Assembly: GCA_965222725.1 (NCBI GenBank)
Contig: OZ244969.1
Coordinates: forward strand, 4,588,001 to 4,652,000
DNA length: 64,000 bases
Direction: 5' to 3'
Source: GCA-2748575 sp965222725
Lineage (GTDB): Bacteria; Pseudomonadota; Gammaproteobacteria; Pseudomonadales; Ketobacteraceae
Shown piece after piece: positions 25,787-34,342 of this stretch. Under the pieces are notes generated by a model. It was not told the DNA's origin, did no database searches, and saw only the letters and a program-made list of their open reading frames with translations. Every line of letters begins with the position of its first letter. Positions within the stretch are counted from its first letter, which is position 1. Made by a program: the position numbers and the translations under genes.

Positions 25787-26527
25787 CTATAAACTGAGTT
25801 TTTTGAAAATGAATTCCGGTATATGGCGAATGATCAGCATAATCACCTGCCAGAACCAGGGCACATACACCAGATTCCGTTCCTTATCGATGGCTTTGAC
25901 GATGCTCATGGCCACCTCCTCCGGCTGCGCCCAAAGGGGGCCGGATTTATCCATGCCATCGGTCATGGGAGTGTCCACGAATCCAGGCTTGATAGTCACC
26001 ACGTGCACGCCTTTGCCTGCCAACCGGTTTCTGACCCCTTCCAGAAAAGTAGAAACCGCCGCTTTGGCGCTGCCGTACAGGTAGTTGGACTGCCGGCCAC
26101 GATCCCCCGCCACCGAGGTGATCACAGCGATGGTGCCACTGCCCTTTTTCTCAAAATAATTGGCGGCTTCGGACACCATGGATATTACGCTCATGCCGTT
26201 GGTGTCGAACTCCTTTCGCGCCAATGCAAAATCCGCTTCGCAAGCTTTCTGATCCGGCAGGGTGCCATGAGCCACAAAGATACCATCCACTGAGCCCAAT
26301 TGGGTTTCAGCTTCGTTAAACAATGTTAAATGACTGTCATAATCACAGGCGTCAAACACTTTGGTAAAAACTTCCTGAGCGCCCCGCACTTTCAGATCCT
26401 GAGCCAGCACATCCAGCTTTTCCTGATTCCGGGCCAGCAGATACAATTTGCCGCCGCGGGCAGCCCAGATTCTTGCTGTGGCTTCGGCAATGGCGGAGCA
26501 GGCACCCACAATAATCCAGTTTTTCAT
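25787..26527 (-). CDS. SDR oxidoreductase resembling DprE2 (decaprenylphosphoryl-2-keto-ribose reductase)
   Basis: A 246-residue short-chain dehydrogenase. The cofactor loop GACSAIAEATA (8-18) is the divergent form typical of the DprE2 subgroup, in place of TGxxxGxG. Catalytic residues are Asn110, Ser138 (VITSVAGDRG), Tyr151 and Lys155 (YGSAK). A hydrophobic C-terminus (VIMLIIRHIPEFIFKKL) suggests membrane association, also seen in DprE2. DprE2 reduces polyprenylphosphoryl-2-keto-ribose to the arabinose form. Its position next to a UbiA-type transferase supports that reading, but no DprE1 oxidase gene is present here. A general SDR role is the alternative. Confidence 0.7.
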   Translation of the reverse strand: MKNWIIVGACSAIAEATARIWAARGGKLYLLARNQEKLDVLAQDLKVRGAQEVFTKVFDACDYDSHLTLFNEAETQLGSVDGIFVAHGTLPDQKACEADFALARKEFDTNGMSVISMVSEAANYFEKKGSGTIAVITSVAGDRGRQSNYLYGSAKAAVSTFLEGVRNRLAGKGVHVVTIKPGFVDTPMTDGMDKSGPLWAQPEEVAMSIVKAIDKERNLVYVPWFWQVIMLIIRHIPEFIFKKLSL

Positions 26528-26596
26528 GTCATTCCCTCAACGTTCAATGCTTTAAATCGATGATTATCTACAACTGTTGTTATCAGTTTCAGCCTG

Positions 26597-28021
26597 CTAA
26601 ACGGCGGCAAACACCATAAAAGCCGCAATAATGCCACCACAGAGTATGCTGACCTTGTCCTTTAACGCAAACACAATGGGGTCATCATTCATCTGCCCCC
26701 GGTGGGCAACAATCCACACCCGTGAAATCCAGAACAGCATCACCAGGCAGATAGGCCACATAATCATGGGTTCGTTATACAGGACCCTGACATCGCTGCT
26801 GTTAATATAGAGCGCCAGTACCAGCACAGAAATATAACCACTGCTCCCCCCCAGGGAAGACAGCAGCTCTATATCATCGGCATGGTAACCCCGACCCAGG
26901 GTTTTCTTGACGCTTTTGTCCTGCAGTGCCCGCAACTCGGTATAGCGTTTTACCAGAGCCAGACTCAGGAACACAAACACGGAAAAAGCCAGCAACCAGA
27001 ATGACAGCAGCACCGAAATGGCAGCCGCACCGGCAATAATACGCACCGTATAAAGCCCTGCCAGAGTAATCACATCAATGAGTACAATCCGTTTCAGGAA
27101 GAAGCTGTAAGCAAAGGTAAGAATGTAATAGCACAACAGCACTATCACAAAGTCCAGAGAGATAAAGACAGAGAGACCAAAGGCTACCACCAGCAGCACC
27201 GGTGCCAGTATCAATCCTTTGAGCAAATCCAGATTACCGGCGGCAAAAGGACGCTCCCGTTTGGTTTTATGGCGACGATCGTCATTCAGATCCAGCAGAT
27301 CATTCAGCAGGTACACGCTGGAAGCGCATAACGAGAACGACAGGAAAGCCCCCAGACACAGGATAATACTGTTGATATCCGTAAACTGGTGCGCCGCCAG
27401 CATGGGCACAAAGATAAGGCCGTTCTTGACCCACTGGTGCACCCGTAACGCCTTGAGCCAGATTTTCAGGGTCGCTCCCTGAACCGGAATATGCGTGTCT
27501 ACGCCACAGATGGATTCTGCTTTGGCAACGAGTGACTTGCTGCCCACCACCACTGCCGAATCACAATCCTGCCAGACTTTACGATCCACTTCGGCGTTGC
27601 CGGCATAACAATAGTTTTTAATGCCGTAGGCATCGTTCAGCGCGGCACGCTTTTTGGAACCGGACAAGTTCACGTCGCCGTCCGTGGCAAACACATCATC
27701 GAACAGTCCCAGATGATGGGCCACATCATTGGCAAAGCGTTTATAGGATGCAGTGGCCAAAGCAATGTGGTGGCCCTGCTGCTTCTTCCGTTTGATGTAA
27801 TCGATCACATCCTGATTGTAAGGCAGATGCTCCACGGGCAAATCCACCCGCCGGGCAATTTCCCGTTTCATACAGGCTTTGCCTTTCAGCAGCCAGAGCA
27901 CGCAGGCAAATGCCAGCAAAGGATTCTGCTTGATCATCAGCAGAAAGGATTCTATCAGCAGGTCCGTCTTTATCAGTGTTCCATCAAGATCAATAACAAT
28001 TACCGGTTTTCGATCAGACAT
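26597..28021 (-). CDS. HAD-phosphatase / UbiA-prenyltransferase fusion
   Basis: A 474-residue two-domain protein. The N-terminal HAD domain (about 1-180) has VIDLDGTL with Asp11 and Asp13, a Thr in ALATAS and a late GNAEVD in place of GDxxxD. The C-terminal UbiA domain (about 185-474) has eight or so membrane helices. It carries the Mg-pyrophosphate motif NDLLDLNDD (240-248) followed by RERPFAAG, and a second motif around LIDVITLAGLYTVRIIAG. Related proteins transfer phosphoribose from PRPP to polyprenyl phosphate (Rv3806c type), and the HAD part would then remove the 5-phosphate. It is placed with a DprE2-like SDR and a flippase-like protein. Its start overlaps the preceding gene's stop by 8 bases. 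Confidence 0.78.
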   Translation of the reverse strand: MSDRKPVIVIDLDGTLIKTDLLIESFLLMIKQNPLLAFACVLWLLKGKACMKREIARRVDLPVEHLPYNQDVIDYIKRKKQQGHHIALATASYKRFANDVAHHLGLFDDVFATDGDVNLSGSKKRAALNDAYGIKNYCYAGNAEVDRKVWQDCDSAVVVGSKSLVAKAESICGVDTHIPVQGATLKIWLKALRVHQWVKNGLIFVPMLAAHQFTDINSIILCLGAFLSFSLCASSVYLLNDLLDLNDDRRHKTKRERPFAAGNLDLLKGLILAPVLLVVAFGLSVFISLDFVIVLLCYYILTFAYSFFLKRIVLIDVITLAGLYTVRIIAGAAAISVLLSFWLLAFSVFVFLSLALVKRYTELRALQDKSVKKTLGRGYHADDIELLSSLGGSSGYISVLVLALYINSSDVRVLYNEPMIMWPICLVMLFWISRVWIVAHRGQMNDDPIVFALKDKVSILCGGIIAAFMVFAAV

Positions 28022-28988
28022 GTTGTTCTTCTACTTCTTTTTCACTTATTCCCGGGGACACGCCTTTCATGGCCAGCGCACCAGCCACGGCTAACCCGAT
28101 AAATACTGCAAACCACAGGGTTGCAATCCGACAGATCAGGGTAGCGGCTATCGCCACCCCTTCATCCACTCCCAGTGCCACCAGCAACAGCCCCATCACC
28201 AGTTCGGTGCTGCCCAGGCCACCGGGAAGAAAAGATAAAGCGCCCACCAATACGGCAATGCCGTAGATGCTCGCCGCCATCATCCATTCCACATCCTGTC
28301 CGAGCACGTCAAGGGTATACCAGAAGCCGACACCTTCCGCGCCCCAGGCCACCAGGCCAATCAGCATACCGCCATAAAGCTGCCGGTTTTTTAACAGCAT
28401 GGCGGATGATTCCAGCAGCTTTACCAGATGCTGCCCGGCGGTGCCCCATTTGCCGGGCATGGCCGCGGTTTTTTGTTCCAGGGTCAGCAGCACTTTGCGG
28501 CTGTGAATCATTGGCAGACAGGCAAAGATCACCACCAGGGTGATGATCAGAAAGATACGATAATCCTCAAAGTAATAGGCTGCCAGTACCGAAAGAATCA
28601 CAATGGTCAGCAGATCCATCAGGCGTTCAACAAAGAGTGTGCTGATACTTTGATTAAAGGGTACGCCGTGGCGCTTGAGATAAAAGGAACGAACTGATTC
28701 GCCGGCTTTGCCGGGCGTGGTGCTCAAAGCAAAACCCGCCAGGTAGTAACTCAGATGAAGTTTCTGGGGAATACGGATTCCGGAAAGGTCTTTGATGTAC
28801 CAGTCCCAGCGCAGGTAACGCAACACGTAATTGAACAGGGACAGGCCGAAAATAATCAGCCAGGCATACCAGGGCACCATGGCAAATGATGCTTTGGTGG
28901 CCTCGTAATCGCCAAGGAACATGGCGCCAAAATAAAGGGCAATGCCGATAATGACAGACAGCAAAATGGGACGCTGAAACCGTTCCAT
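28014..28988 (-). CDS. Flippase-like integral membrane protein (LPG-synthase TM / AglD / YbhN family)
   Basis: A 324-residue polytopic membrane protein of the UPF0104 family, with about eight hydrophobic segments. The family signature is TTPGKAGESVRSFYLKRHGVP (about 94-114), plus LPGGLGSTELVMG near 255-267. Members are proposed to flip or present lipid-linked sugars, or form the membrane half of lysyl-PG synthase; no synthase domain is fused here. It lies 48 bases downstream of the transglutaminase gene and overlaps the HAD-UbiA gene, so it plausibly acts on that enzyme's polyprenyl-linked product. Confidence 0.75.
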   Translation of the reverse strand: MERFQRPILLSVIIGIALYFGAMFLGDYEATKASFAMVPWYAWLIIFGLSLFNYVLRYLRWDWYIKDLSGIRIPQKLHLSYYLAGFALSTTPGKAGESVRSFYLKRHGVPFNQSISTLFVERLMDLLTIVILSVLAAYYFEDYRIFLIITLVVIFACLPMIHSRKVLLTLEQKTAAMPGKWGTAGQHLVKLLESSAMLLKNRQLYGGMLIGLVAWGAEGVGFWYTLDVLGQDVEWMMAASIYGIAVLVGALSFLPGGLGSTELVMGLLLVALGVDEGVAIAATLICRIATLWFAVFIGLAVAGALAMKGVSPGISEKEVEEQHV

Positions 28989-29036
28989 AGGACTCCCGAC
29001 CTGCCAGCTCCCCCGGGCCCCAATGGTGGCTCCAGA

Positions 29037-31082
29037 CTAGACTCGCAGCGACTTAATTTCTTGTTTTAGTTCATGATAATCGGGGCCGAGTCTATCATGA
29101 TTAGGGCGGCGCTTCCCGTTAATTTCTGTATCAATGTGACCCCTGCCATAGCGTAGCCGCACGTAAAGTGAAGTAATTCTGGCAATGCGGGCAGCCTGGG
29201 CAGGAAGCTCTCGGCTAACCCGGTTAGCGAAATCATAAGGGCCTTCGCTGGCGCTTCGGTTAAAGCCCTTTTTCGCCAGTTTCCGGCAAAACCTAAGGTA
29301 TTGTTTATCAATGGGATTCTGACGATGCTTGGGCTTATCCCACAACAGCAGTACAGCAAACAGCAACACGCAGCCCCCGCCAATTATTGCCAGCGCATAG
29401 GCAATTTTCTGGGGAGTGACGCTGCCAAGAAACCGGCTCAGAAACTCGGTCTGAGTAGTGCTGTTGTAGCCCACCACCCACTTGGTCCACAGGTAATCCA
29501 GGTGCTCCATCTGCAAGCGCAGCTTTGCCAGCAACGGCCAGTTTCTGAGCTTGGTGGGGCTCAGCGGTGAATCACTGAGAAAGTTTTCATCCTCGGCCAG
29601 GCCCTCTGCGCCATCAAAAATACGCTCCGGAGCCACCGCCATGGTGGGATCATAACGCACCCAGCCCTGCCCTTCGATCCAGGCTTCGGCCCAGGCGTGG
29701 GCGGCGTACTGGCGCACTGTCATGTAGTTTCCTGAATCGTGCAATTCCCCCCCCTGGTAACCACCGACCATGCGGGCAGGTATACCCACCGAACGCAACA
29801 GATACACAAAGGCACCCGCATAATGGGTGCAGAAGCCGTTACGGGTGGCAAACAGGAACTGATCAATGGTGTTTGCATACAAGGGGGTGGGACGCAGGGT
29901 GTAACTGAAGGGCTCACGATTAAAGTGATCGAACAGAAAATCGATAAACAATTCCGGATCACCTCCCAACCGGGAAAACTGCTTTACCGCCCAGGAACGG
30001 GCACGGGGATCACCGGATGGTGGCAGTTGCAGGCTATCCTGCCGTTCATGCCAGCTGAGAGTACTGGTATCCCGGCTGTATGCCAGATAGCTGGTGACTT
30101 CGTAACTGATGTTACTGGTAACGGGGTTTTTGCGGGCCCAGGTGAGGTTGGGGGTAAGAAAGAGTTCTTCGCCACTGACTTCGGCAAACGGCATGGCAAA
30201 CACCCATTCCTGATTGGTGGGTTCCAGGAACACCCGGTAAATCACCCGCTGCGGCATATCGTCCGGCGCCACGTTAATGCCCTGCCACAGGGATTTTCTG
30301 GGTTCGAAAGCCCCCTTGTTCACCGACCAGGTCCGGCCATCGAAATGGGAAAACACAGCGCCGCGCCAGTACAGGTCTTTCTTCGGCGGTGAATTGCCCG
30401 CCACAAATTCCACCCGAAACGCCAGCTCGCTGGATTTGCTGAGCTCCGAAATATCACCCGGCGTCATGCGGTCGCTGATACCCGTTTTACCTTTGTTAGT
30501 GTCCAGATTCATGGACCACAAAGGCCCGATCCGCGGCACCAGCACAAACAGAATCAGCATCAGCGGGACGCTGTGCAACATCATTTTTCCGGCCAGACGG
30601 AAAGTGCGTTTGAAGTCGGTATTAAAACGGGTCTGATTCAATCCCACCAGTGCAGCGGTTACGACCAGGGTCACAAACAGGGAAAACACCGTAATCAGAA
30701 AACCACGCTCAAACAGGTAATTGGTAGCGATTACAAAATAGGACAGGATAACGATCAGGTAAGCATCCCGCTCCCGGTACATTTCCAGCAACTTGAATGT
30801 GTAGGCCAGGGCTAACAGCGCCACACCGGCTTCCGGCCCCAGCAAGGTGCCGAAAGAAAAGAAAATCCCGGAGGCTCCGCCAAACACCAGCCCCATCCGC
30901 AGCCAGCGATTGGGAAATCCCCAGCGCTGGCGAAATACCTGCACCCGCCACACCAACGCCGCAGCCACGACCGCCCACATCCAAAGGGGCAAACGCCCCA
31001 TATGGGGCAAAATCGCCAGACAGACGGCCACCAGCAACCAGATAAGACTGTTTCTCGGGATGGGATATATAGCCTGGGACAT
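29037..31082 (-). CDS. tgpA: Membrane transglutaminase-like protein (DUF3488 + transglutaminase core, TgpA type)
   Basis: A 681-residue inner-membrane protein with about six N-terminal membrane helices (residues 12-185, DUF3488). A periplasmic transglutaminase-like domain follows, with an intact triad: Cys418 (NGFCTHYAG), His462 (AAHAWAEAW) and Asp478 (RYDPT). One more membrane helix lies at about 555-578, with a short C-terminal cytoplasmic domain. P. aeruginosa TgpA is a homologue reported to be important for viability; its substrate is unknown. The start abuts the stop of the DUF58 gene with no gap. With the MoxR ATPase upstream this is the conserved moxR-DUF58-TgpA trio. Confidence 0.88.
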   Translation of the reverse strand: MSQAIYPIPRNSLIWLLVAVCLAILPHMGRLPLWMWAVVAAALVWRVQVFRQRWGFPNRWLRMGLVFGGASGIFFSFGTLLGPEAGVALLALAYTFKLLEMYRERDAYLIVILSYFVIATNYLFERGFLITVFSLFVTLVVTAALVGLNQTRFNTDFKRTFRLAGKMMLHSVPLMLILFVLVPRIGPLWSMNLDTNKGKTGISDRMTPGDISELSKSSELAFRVEFVAGNSPPKKDLYWRGAVFSHFDGRTWSVNKGAFEPRKSLWQGINVAPDDMPQRVIYRVFLEPTNQEWVFAMPFAEVSGEELFLTPNLTWARKNPVTSNISYEVTSYLAYSRDTSTLSWHERQDSLQLPPSGDPRARSWAVKQFSRLGGDPELFIDFLFDHFNREPFSYTLRPTPLYANTIDQFLFATRNGFCTHYAGAFVYLLRSVGIPARMVGGYQGGELHDSGNYMTVRQYAAHAWAEAWIEGQGWVRYDPTMAVAPERIFDGAEGLAEDENFLSDSPLSPTKLRNWPLLAKLRLQMEHLDYLWTKWVVGYNSTTQTEFLSRFLGSVTPQKIAYALAIIGGGCVLLFAVLLLWDKPKHRQNPIDKQYLRFCRKLAKKGFNRSASEGPYDFANRVSRELPAQAARIARITSLYVRLRYGRGHIDTEINGKRRPNHDRLGPDYHELKQEIKSLRV

Positions 31083-32066
31083 TCAGGCAACCGCCCTGGA
31101 TTCATGATCCAGACCGTAAAGCGCCAGCGCCTGCAAACACTGAAGTTCGTGTGCCTTGCCGCTGCCGGGCGGTACCGTGCTGCCCGGCAGCCGCAAACCA
31201 AACAGCTTTTTCTGCTCGCTGTAACGCAGCACCCAGTAGCAGAGCACCGACAGCTTTTCCTCCGGGTTGCCGGCGACTACCTGCTGCCAGTCAAGCCATT
31301 CCGTTTCATGCATAAAGCCATGGAATACCTTGGTGTGCATTCCCTGGCCGCGGGCGTAATGTTTCCAGGCCACATTTTTCAGGGAATCACCCACCTGATA
31401 ACTGCGCAGCTGATCAAAATCGTCCTGCCCCCGACTGATTTTTCGGGTGCCCTCCCCACCGCCACTGTCGCCCCCTGAAGACAAATCACCGGCGATGGGT
31501 TTGGGATAAACAATACTGCGCATATCCAGATCCACCCAGGACCAGGCGCGGATCAGCCCCATGGGAAAAGTGCTTTGTATTTTCAGCCGGCGGGGTTTGA
31601 ACAGTCCCCGCCGGGGCGTATCCAGCATCAGGCGGGCGTGGGTTTCATGCAGGTCGATAACATCCTGGGAGCCGCTTTCATTGTCGTACCACACCAGATG
31701 AAGGGCTTCATAGGCTTTATCCCCGTCCCGCTTCAGGATCACATCAAACAGGGACTGACCGCCGGCAAAAGAATCCTCTGCCTGTCCCGCCTTGATTATC
31801 AGACCGGACAGATTACGAAAAGTGTAGAGAATACTGATAATAAACAGGCTCACCAGCAAAAAGCACAGGTTCAGAATCAGGCTGTTCTCGTAATTGATGC
31901 CGCCGATAAAGAGCAGCAATGAAGTTAGCAGGTAAAAAAAGCCGTACCTTGTGGGAAAAATAAAAATCTTGTTCTGATCCAGGCGCACTTCCCTCGCCGG
32001 TCGGATACGGCGGTCCAGCCATTTAAACCAGCGCTGCCTGACCAGTTTGGTGATTCGCTTTTTCAC
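31083..32066 (-). CDS. DUF58 domain protein
   Basis: A 327-residue membrane-associated protein. Two adjacent hydrophobic helices at about 37-82 form a hairpin anchor. The DUF58 signature follows in the C-terminal half (FDQLRSYQVGDSLKNVAWKHYARG), a vWA-like region. It starts with GTG at 32066, overlapping the moxR stop by four bases (GTGA). DUF58 proteins are regular partners of MoxR AAA+ ATPases, and a role in maturation or assembly of envelope proteins is proposed but unproven. Confidence 0.88.
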   Translation of the reverse strand: MKKRITKLVRQRWFKWLDRRIRPAREVRLDQNKIFIFPTRYGFFYLLTSLLLFIGGINYENSLILNLCFLLVSLFIISILYTFRNLSGLIIKAGQAEDSFAGGQSLFDVILKRDGDKAYEALHLVWYDNESGSQDVIDLHETHARLMLDTPRRGLFKPRRLKIQSTFPMGLIRAWSWVDLDMRSIVYPKPIAGDLSSGGDSGGGEGTRKISRGQDDFDQLRSYQVGDSLKNVAWKHYARGQGMHTKVFHGFMHETEWLDWQQVVAGNPEEKLSVLCYWVLRYSEQKKLFGLRLPGSTVPPGSGKAHELQCLQALALYGLDHESRAVA

Positions 32067-32998
32067 AGCACCTTGCCGTTGATCACGTCCACGGATTCCA
32101 GCATGCGCTGCACCACGCTGATTCCCTGATGACCCGTAATATCGGTGGAGGCCTGCAGGCGGTGGCCCGCTACCGGCTCCAGCACCGTTTGCACATCCTC
32201 CGGCACCACATGATCGCGGCCTTTCACCAGGGCATAGGCCCGCGCACTTTGCATCAGCGACAGCGTGGCCCGGGGAGACAGTCCATAGCCAATAGAACTG
32301 TCGTAACGGGACCAGGCCACCAGGCGCTGCACATAATCAATGACGGCATCCGATGCATGAATTTCGGTCACCTTCTGCTGCAGGGTCATCAGCTGTTCCA
32401 GGGTTATGACACTGGCCAGATCCGCAATCATGGCGCGGCGATCCTTGCCCTTGATCAGCTCTTTCTCCACTTCCGCGTCCGGGTAGCCCAGGCTGATACG
32501 CATCAGAAAGCGGTCCAGCTGGGATTCCGGCAAGGGAAAGGTACCCATCTGTTCGCTGGGGTTTTGCGTGGCGATCACAAAGAACGGCAGGGGCAGCGGC
32601 CAGGATTTGCCATCCACCGTTACCTGGCGTTCCTCCATGGCTTCCAGCAAGGCACTCTGGGTTTTGGGTGTGGCGCGATTGATCTCATCCGCCAGCAACA
32701 GCTGGGAAAACACCGGCCCCTGTTTGAATTCAAAGGAGGCATTGGTCTGATTAAAAACGGACACGCCAATGATATCGGCAGGCAACAGATCGCTGGTGAA
32801 CTGCACCCGTTGATAGGACAGCCCCAGCACCGCCGCCAGCGCCTGAGACAAGGTGGTTTTACCCATCCCGGGCAGGTCTTCGATCAGCAAATGGCCACGC
32901 GCGAGAATGCAGGTAAGCGCCAGTTCAATCTGGTGCTGCTTGCCGAGAAGAATGTTACTGATGGAAGAAGTGATTTGCTGGACGATAGGCTTTGCCAC
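32063..32998 (-). CDS. MoxR-family AAA+ ATPase
   Basis: A 311-residue AAA+ ATPase of the MoxR (AAA_3) clade. Walker A is DLPGMGKTTLSQ (41-52), Walker B LLLADEINRATPKTQ, sensor 1 FVIATQNPSEQMGTFPLPE and an arginine-finger block ESQLDRFLMRI. The C-terminal lid domain contains GLSPRATLSL. It is probably a chaperone-like remodeller working with the DUF58 protein encoded next. It starts 78 bases after the metZ stop, without an evident terminator between. Confidence 0.92.
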   Translation of the reverse strand: MAKPIVQQITSSISNILLGKQHQIELALTCILARGHLLIEDLPGMGKTTLSQALAAVLGLSYQRVQFTSDLLPADIIGVSVFNQTNASFEFKQGPVFSQLLLADEINRATPKTQSALLEAMEERQVTVDGKSWPLPLPFFVIATQNPSEQMGTFPLPESQLDRFLMRISLGYPDAEVEKELIKGKDRRAMIADLASVITLEQLMTLQQKVTEIHASDAVIDYVQRLVAWSRYDSSIGYGLSPRATLSLMQSARAYALVKGRDHVVPEDVQTVLEPVAGHRLQASTDITGHQGISVVQRMLESVDVINGKVL

Positions 32999-33076
32999 GA
33001 AAGAGCTCCGGGTTTGATACTACGGGTCTCTTAAAGATAGCAAAGCCTGTTAGGAATGAGCCAGACGAATCGCCTT

Positions 33077-34282
33077 TCAGGACAAAGAGTCTAGTCCACG
33101 GGACAAATCCGCCTGAATATCGCGGATATCTTCCAGCCCGACGGCCACCCGGATCAGGTTTTCAGTGATCCCGGAGCGCGCCTTGTCCTCATCACTCAGG
33201 CGGCCGTGGGTTGTGGTGGCCGGGTGTGTAATGGTGGTTTTGGTATCGCCAAGATTGGCGGTAATGGACAGAAACTGCGTGGCGTCAATCACCTGCCAGG
33301 CCTGTTCCCGCCCGCCTTTTACCTGGAATGACAACACACCGCCAAAGGCTTTTTGCTGCTCCCGTGCCAGCAAATGCTGGGGATGGGTGGGCAGGCCGGC
33401 ATAAAAGACTTTTTCCACCGCCGGGTGTTCGTCCAGCCAGATGGCCAGTTTCATGGCGCTGGCACTGTGGGCCTGCATTCTCAGGGACAGGGTTTCCAGA
33501 CCTTTCAGAAATACCCAGGCATTAAAAGGGCTCATGGTGGGGCCGGCACTGCGCAGGAAGGTCCAGATCTCGTTCAATTCTTTTTCGCGACCAACCACGG
33601 CACCACCCAGGCAACGCCCCTGCCCGTCCAGAAACTTGGTGGCGGAGTGAATCACAATATCCGCTCCCAGGGCCAGCGGCTTTTGCAGGGCCGGGGTGCA
33701 GAAGCAGTTATCAACAATCAGCAGGGCACCCTGATTATGGGCAATATCCGCCATGCGCCGGATATCAGCCACCTCACACAGGGGATTGGACGGCGTTTCC
33801 AGAAAAAGCACGCGGGTTTTTGCGGTGATGGCCGCCTGCCAGGCGTCATAATCCGTCAGATCCACAAAGGTGGTATTGATACCCATGCGCCGGAAATACT
33901 TGTCGAACAGCACGGTGGTGGTACCAAACACACTGCGGGAACAGACGATCTCATCACCCTGCTCCAGCAATGCCATCATGGTGGCCATGATGGCACTCAT
34001 GCCCGATGCAGTGGCCACGCCACGCTCGGCTCCTTCGAGCGCAGCCAGACGCTGCTCAAAGGCAGACACGGTGGGATTGGAAAACCGGGAATAGATAAAA
34101 CCGTCTTCGTCACCGGCAAAACGTGCCGCCGCCTGGGCAGCACTTTCAAACACAAAACTGGAGGTGGTGAAGATGGGCTCCCCATGGGAACCATGCTCGG
34201 TGCTCAGATTACCGGTACGAATCGCCAGCGTATCAAAGGACGCATCCGGCTGCTGTTTGGGATCAAAAGTATCGTGAGACAC
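33077..34282 (-). CDS. metZ: O-succinylhomoserine sulfhydrylase
   Basis: PLP enzyme that makes homocysteine directly from O-succinylhomoserine and sulfide in methionine synthesis. It has 401 residues of the Cys/Met-metabolism PLP family, with the cofactor Lys216 in HSATKFLDGQGRCLGG and the phosphate-binding ATASGMSAI block at about 90-98. It was chosen as MetZ over cystathionine gamma-synthase because purF-metZ adjacency is the Pseudomonas arrangement and the N-terminus (FDTLAIRTGN) matches. It lies 60 bases downstream of purF on the same strand. Confidence 0.92.
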   Translation of the reverse strand: MSHDTFDPKQQPDASFDTLAIRTGNLSTEHGSHGEPIFTTSSFVFESAAQAAARFAGDEDGFIYSRFSNPTVSAFEQRLAALEGAERGVATASGMSAIMATMMALLEQGDEIVCSRSVFGTTTVLFDKYFRRMGINTTFVDLTDYDAWQAAITAKTRVLFLETPSNPLCEVADIRRMADIAHNQGALLIVDNCFCTPALQKPLALGADIVIHSATKFLDGQGRCLGGAVVGREKELNEIWTFLRSAGPTMSPFNAWVFLKGLETLSLRMQAHSASAMKLAIWLDEHPAVEKVFYAGLPTHPQHLLAREQQKAFGGVLSFQVKGGREQAWQVIDATQFLSITANLGDTKTTITHPATTTHGRLSDEDKARSGITENLIRVAVGLEDIRDIQADLSRGLDSLS

Positions 34283-34342
34283 TGAGCATTTCCTTGTGAA
34301 CTGAATTCGTTATAAAAGCGGTTAGCCGGATATCATGTCCCG

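Noticed and set aside
32129..33034. 301-codon frame opposite moxR
   Set aside because: Shadow of the MoxR ATPase gene; no recognisable domain.
34283..34342. Possible SAM-type riboswitch upstream of metZ
   Set aside because: The gap after purF is only 60 bases and shows no room or motif for one.
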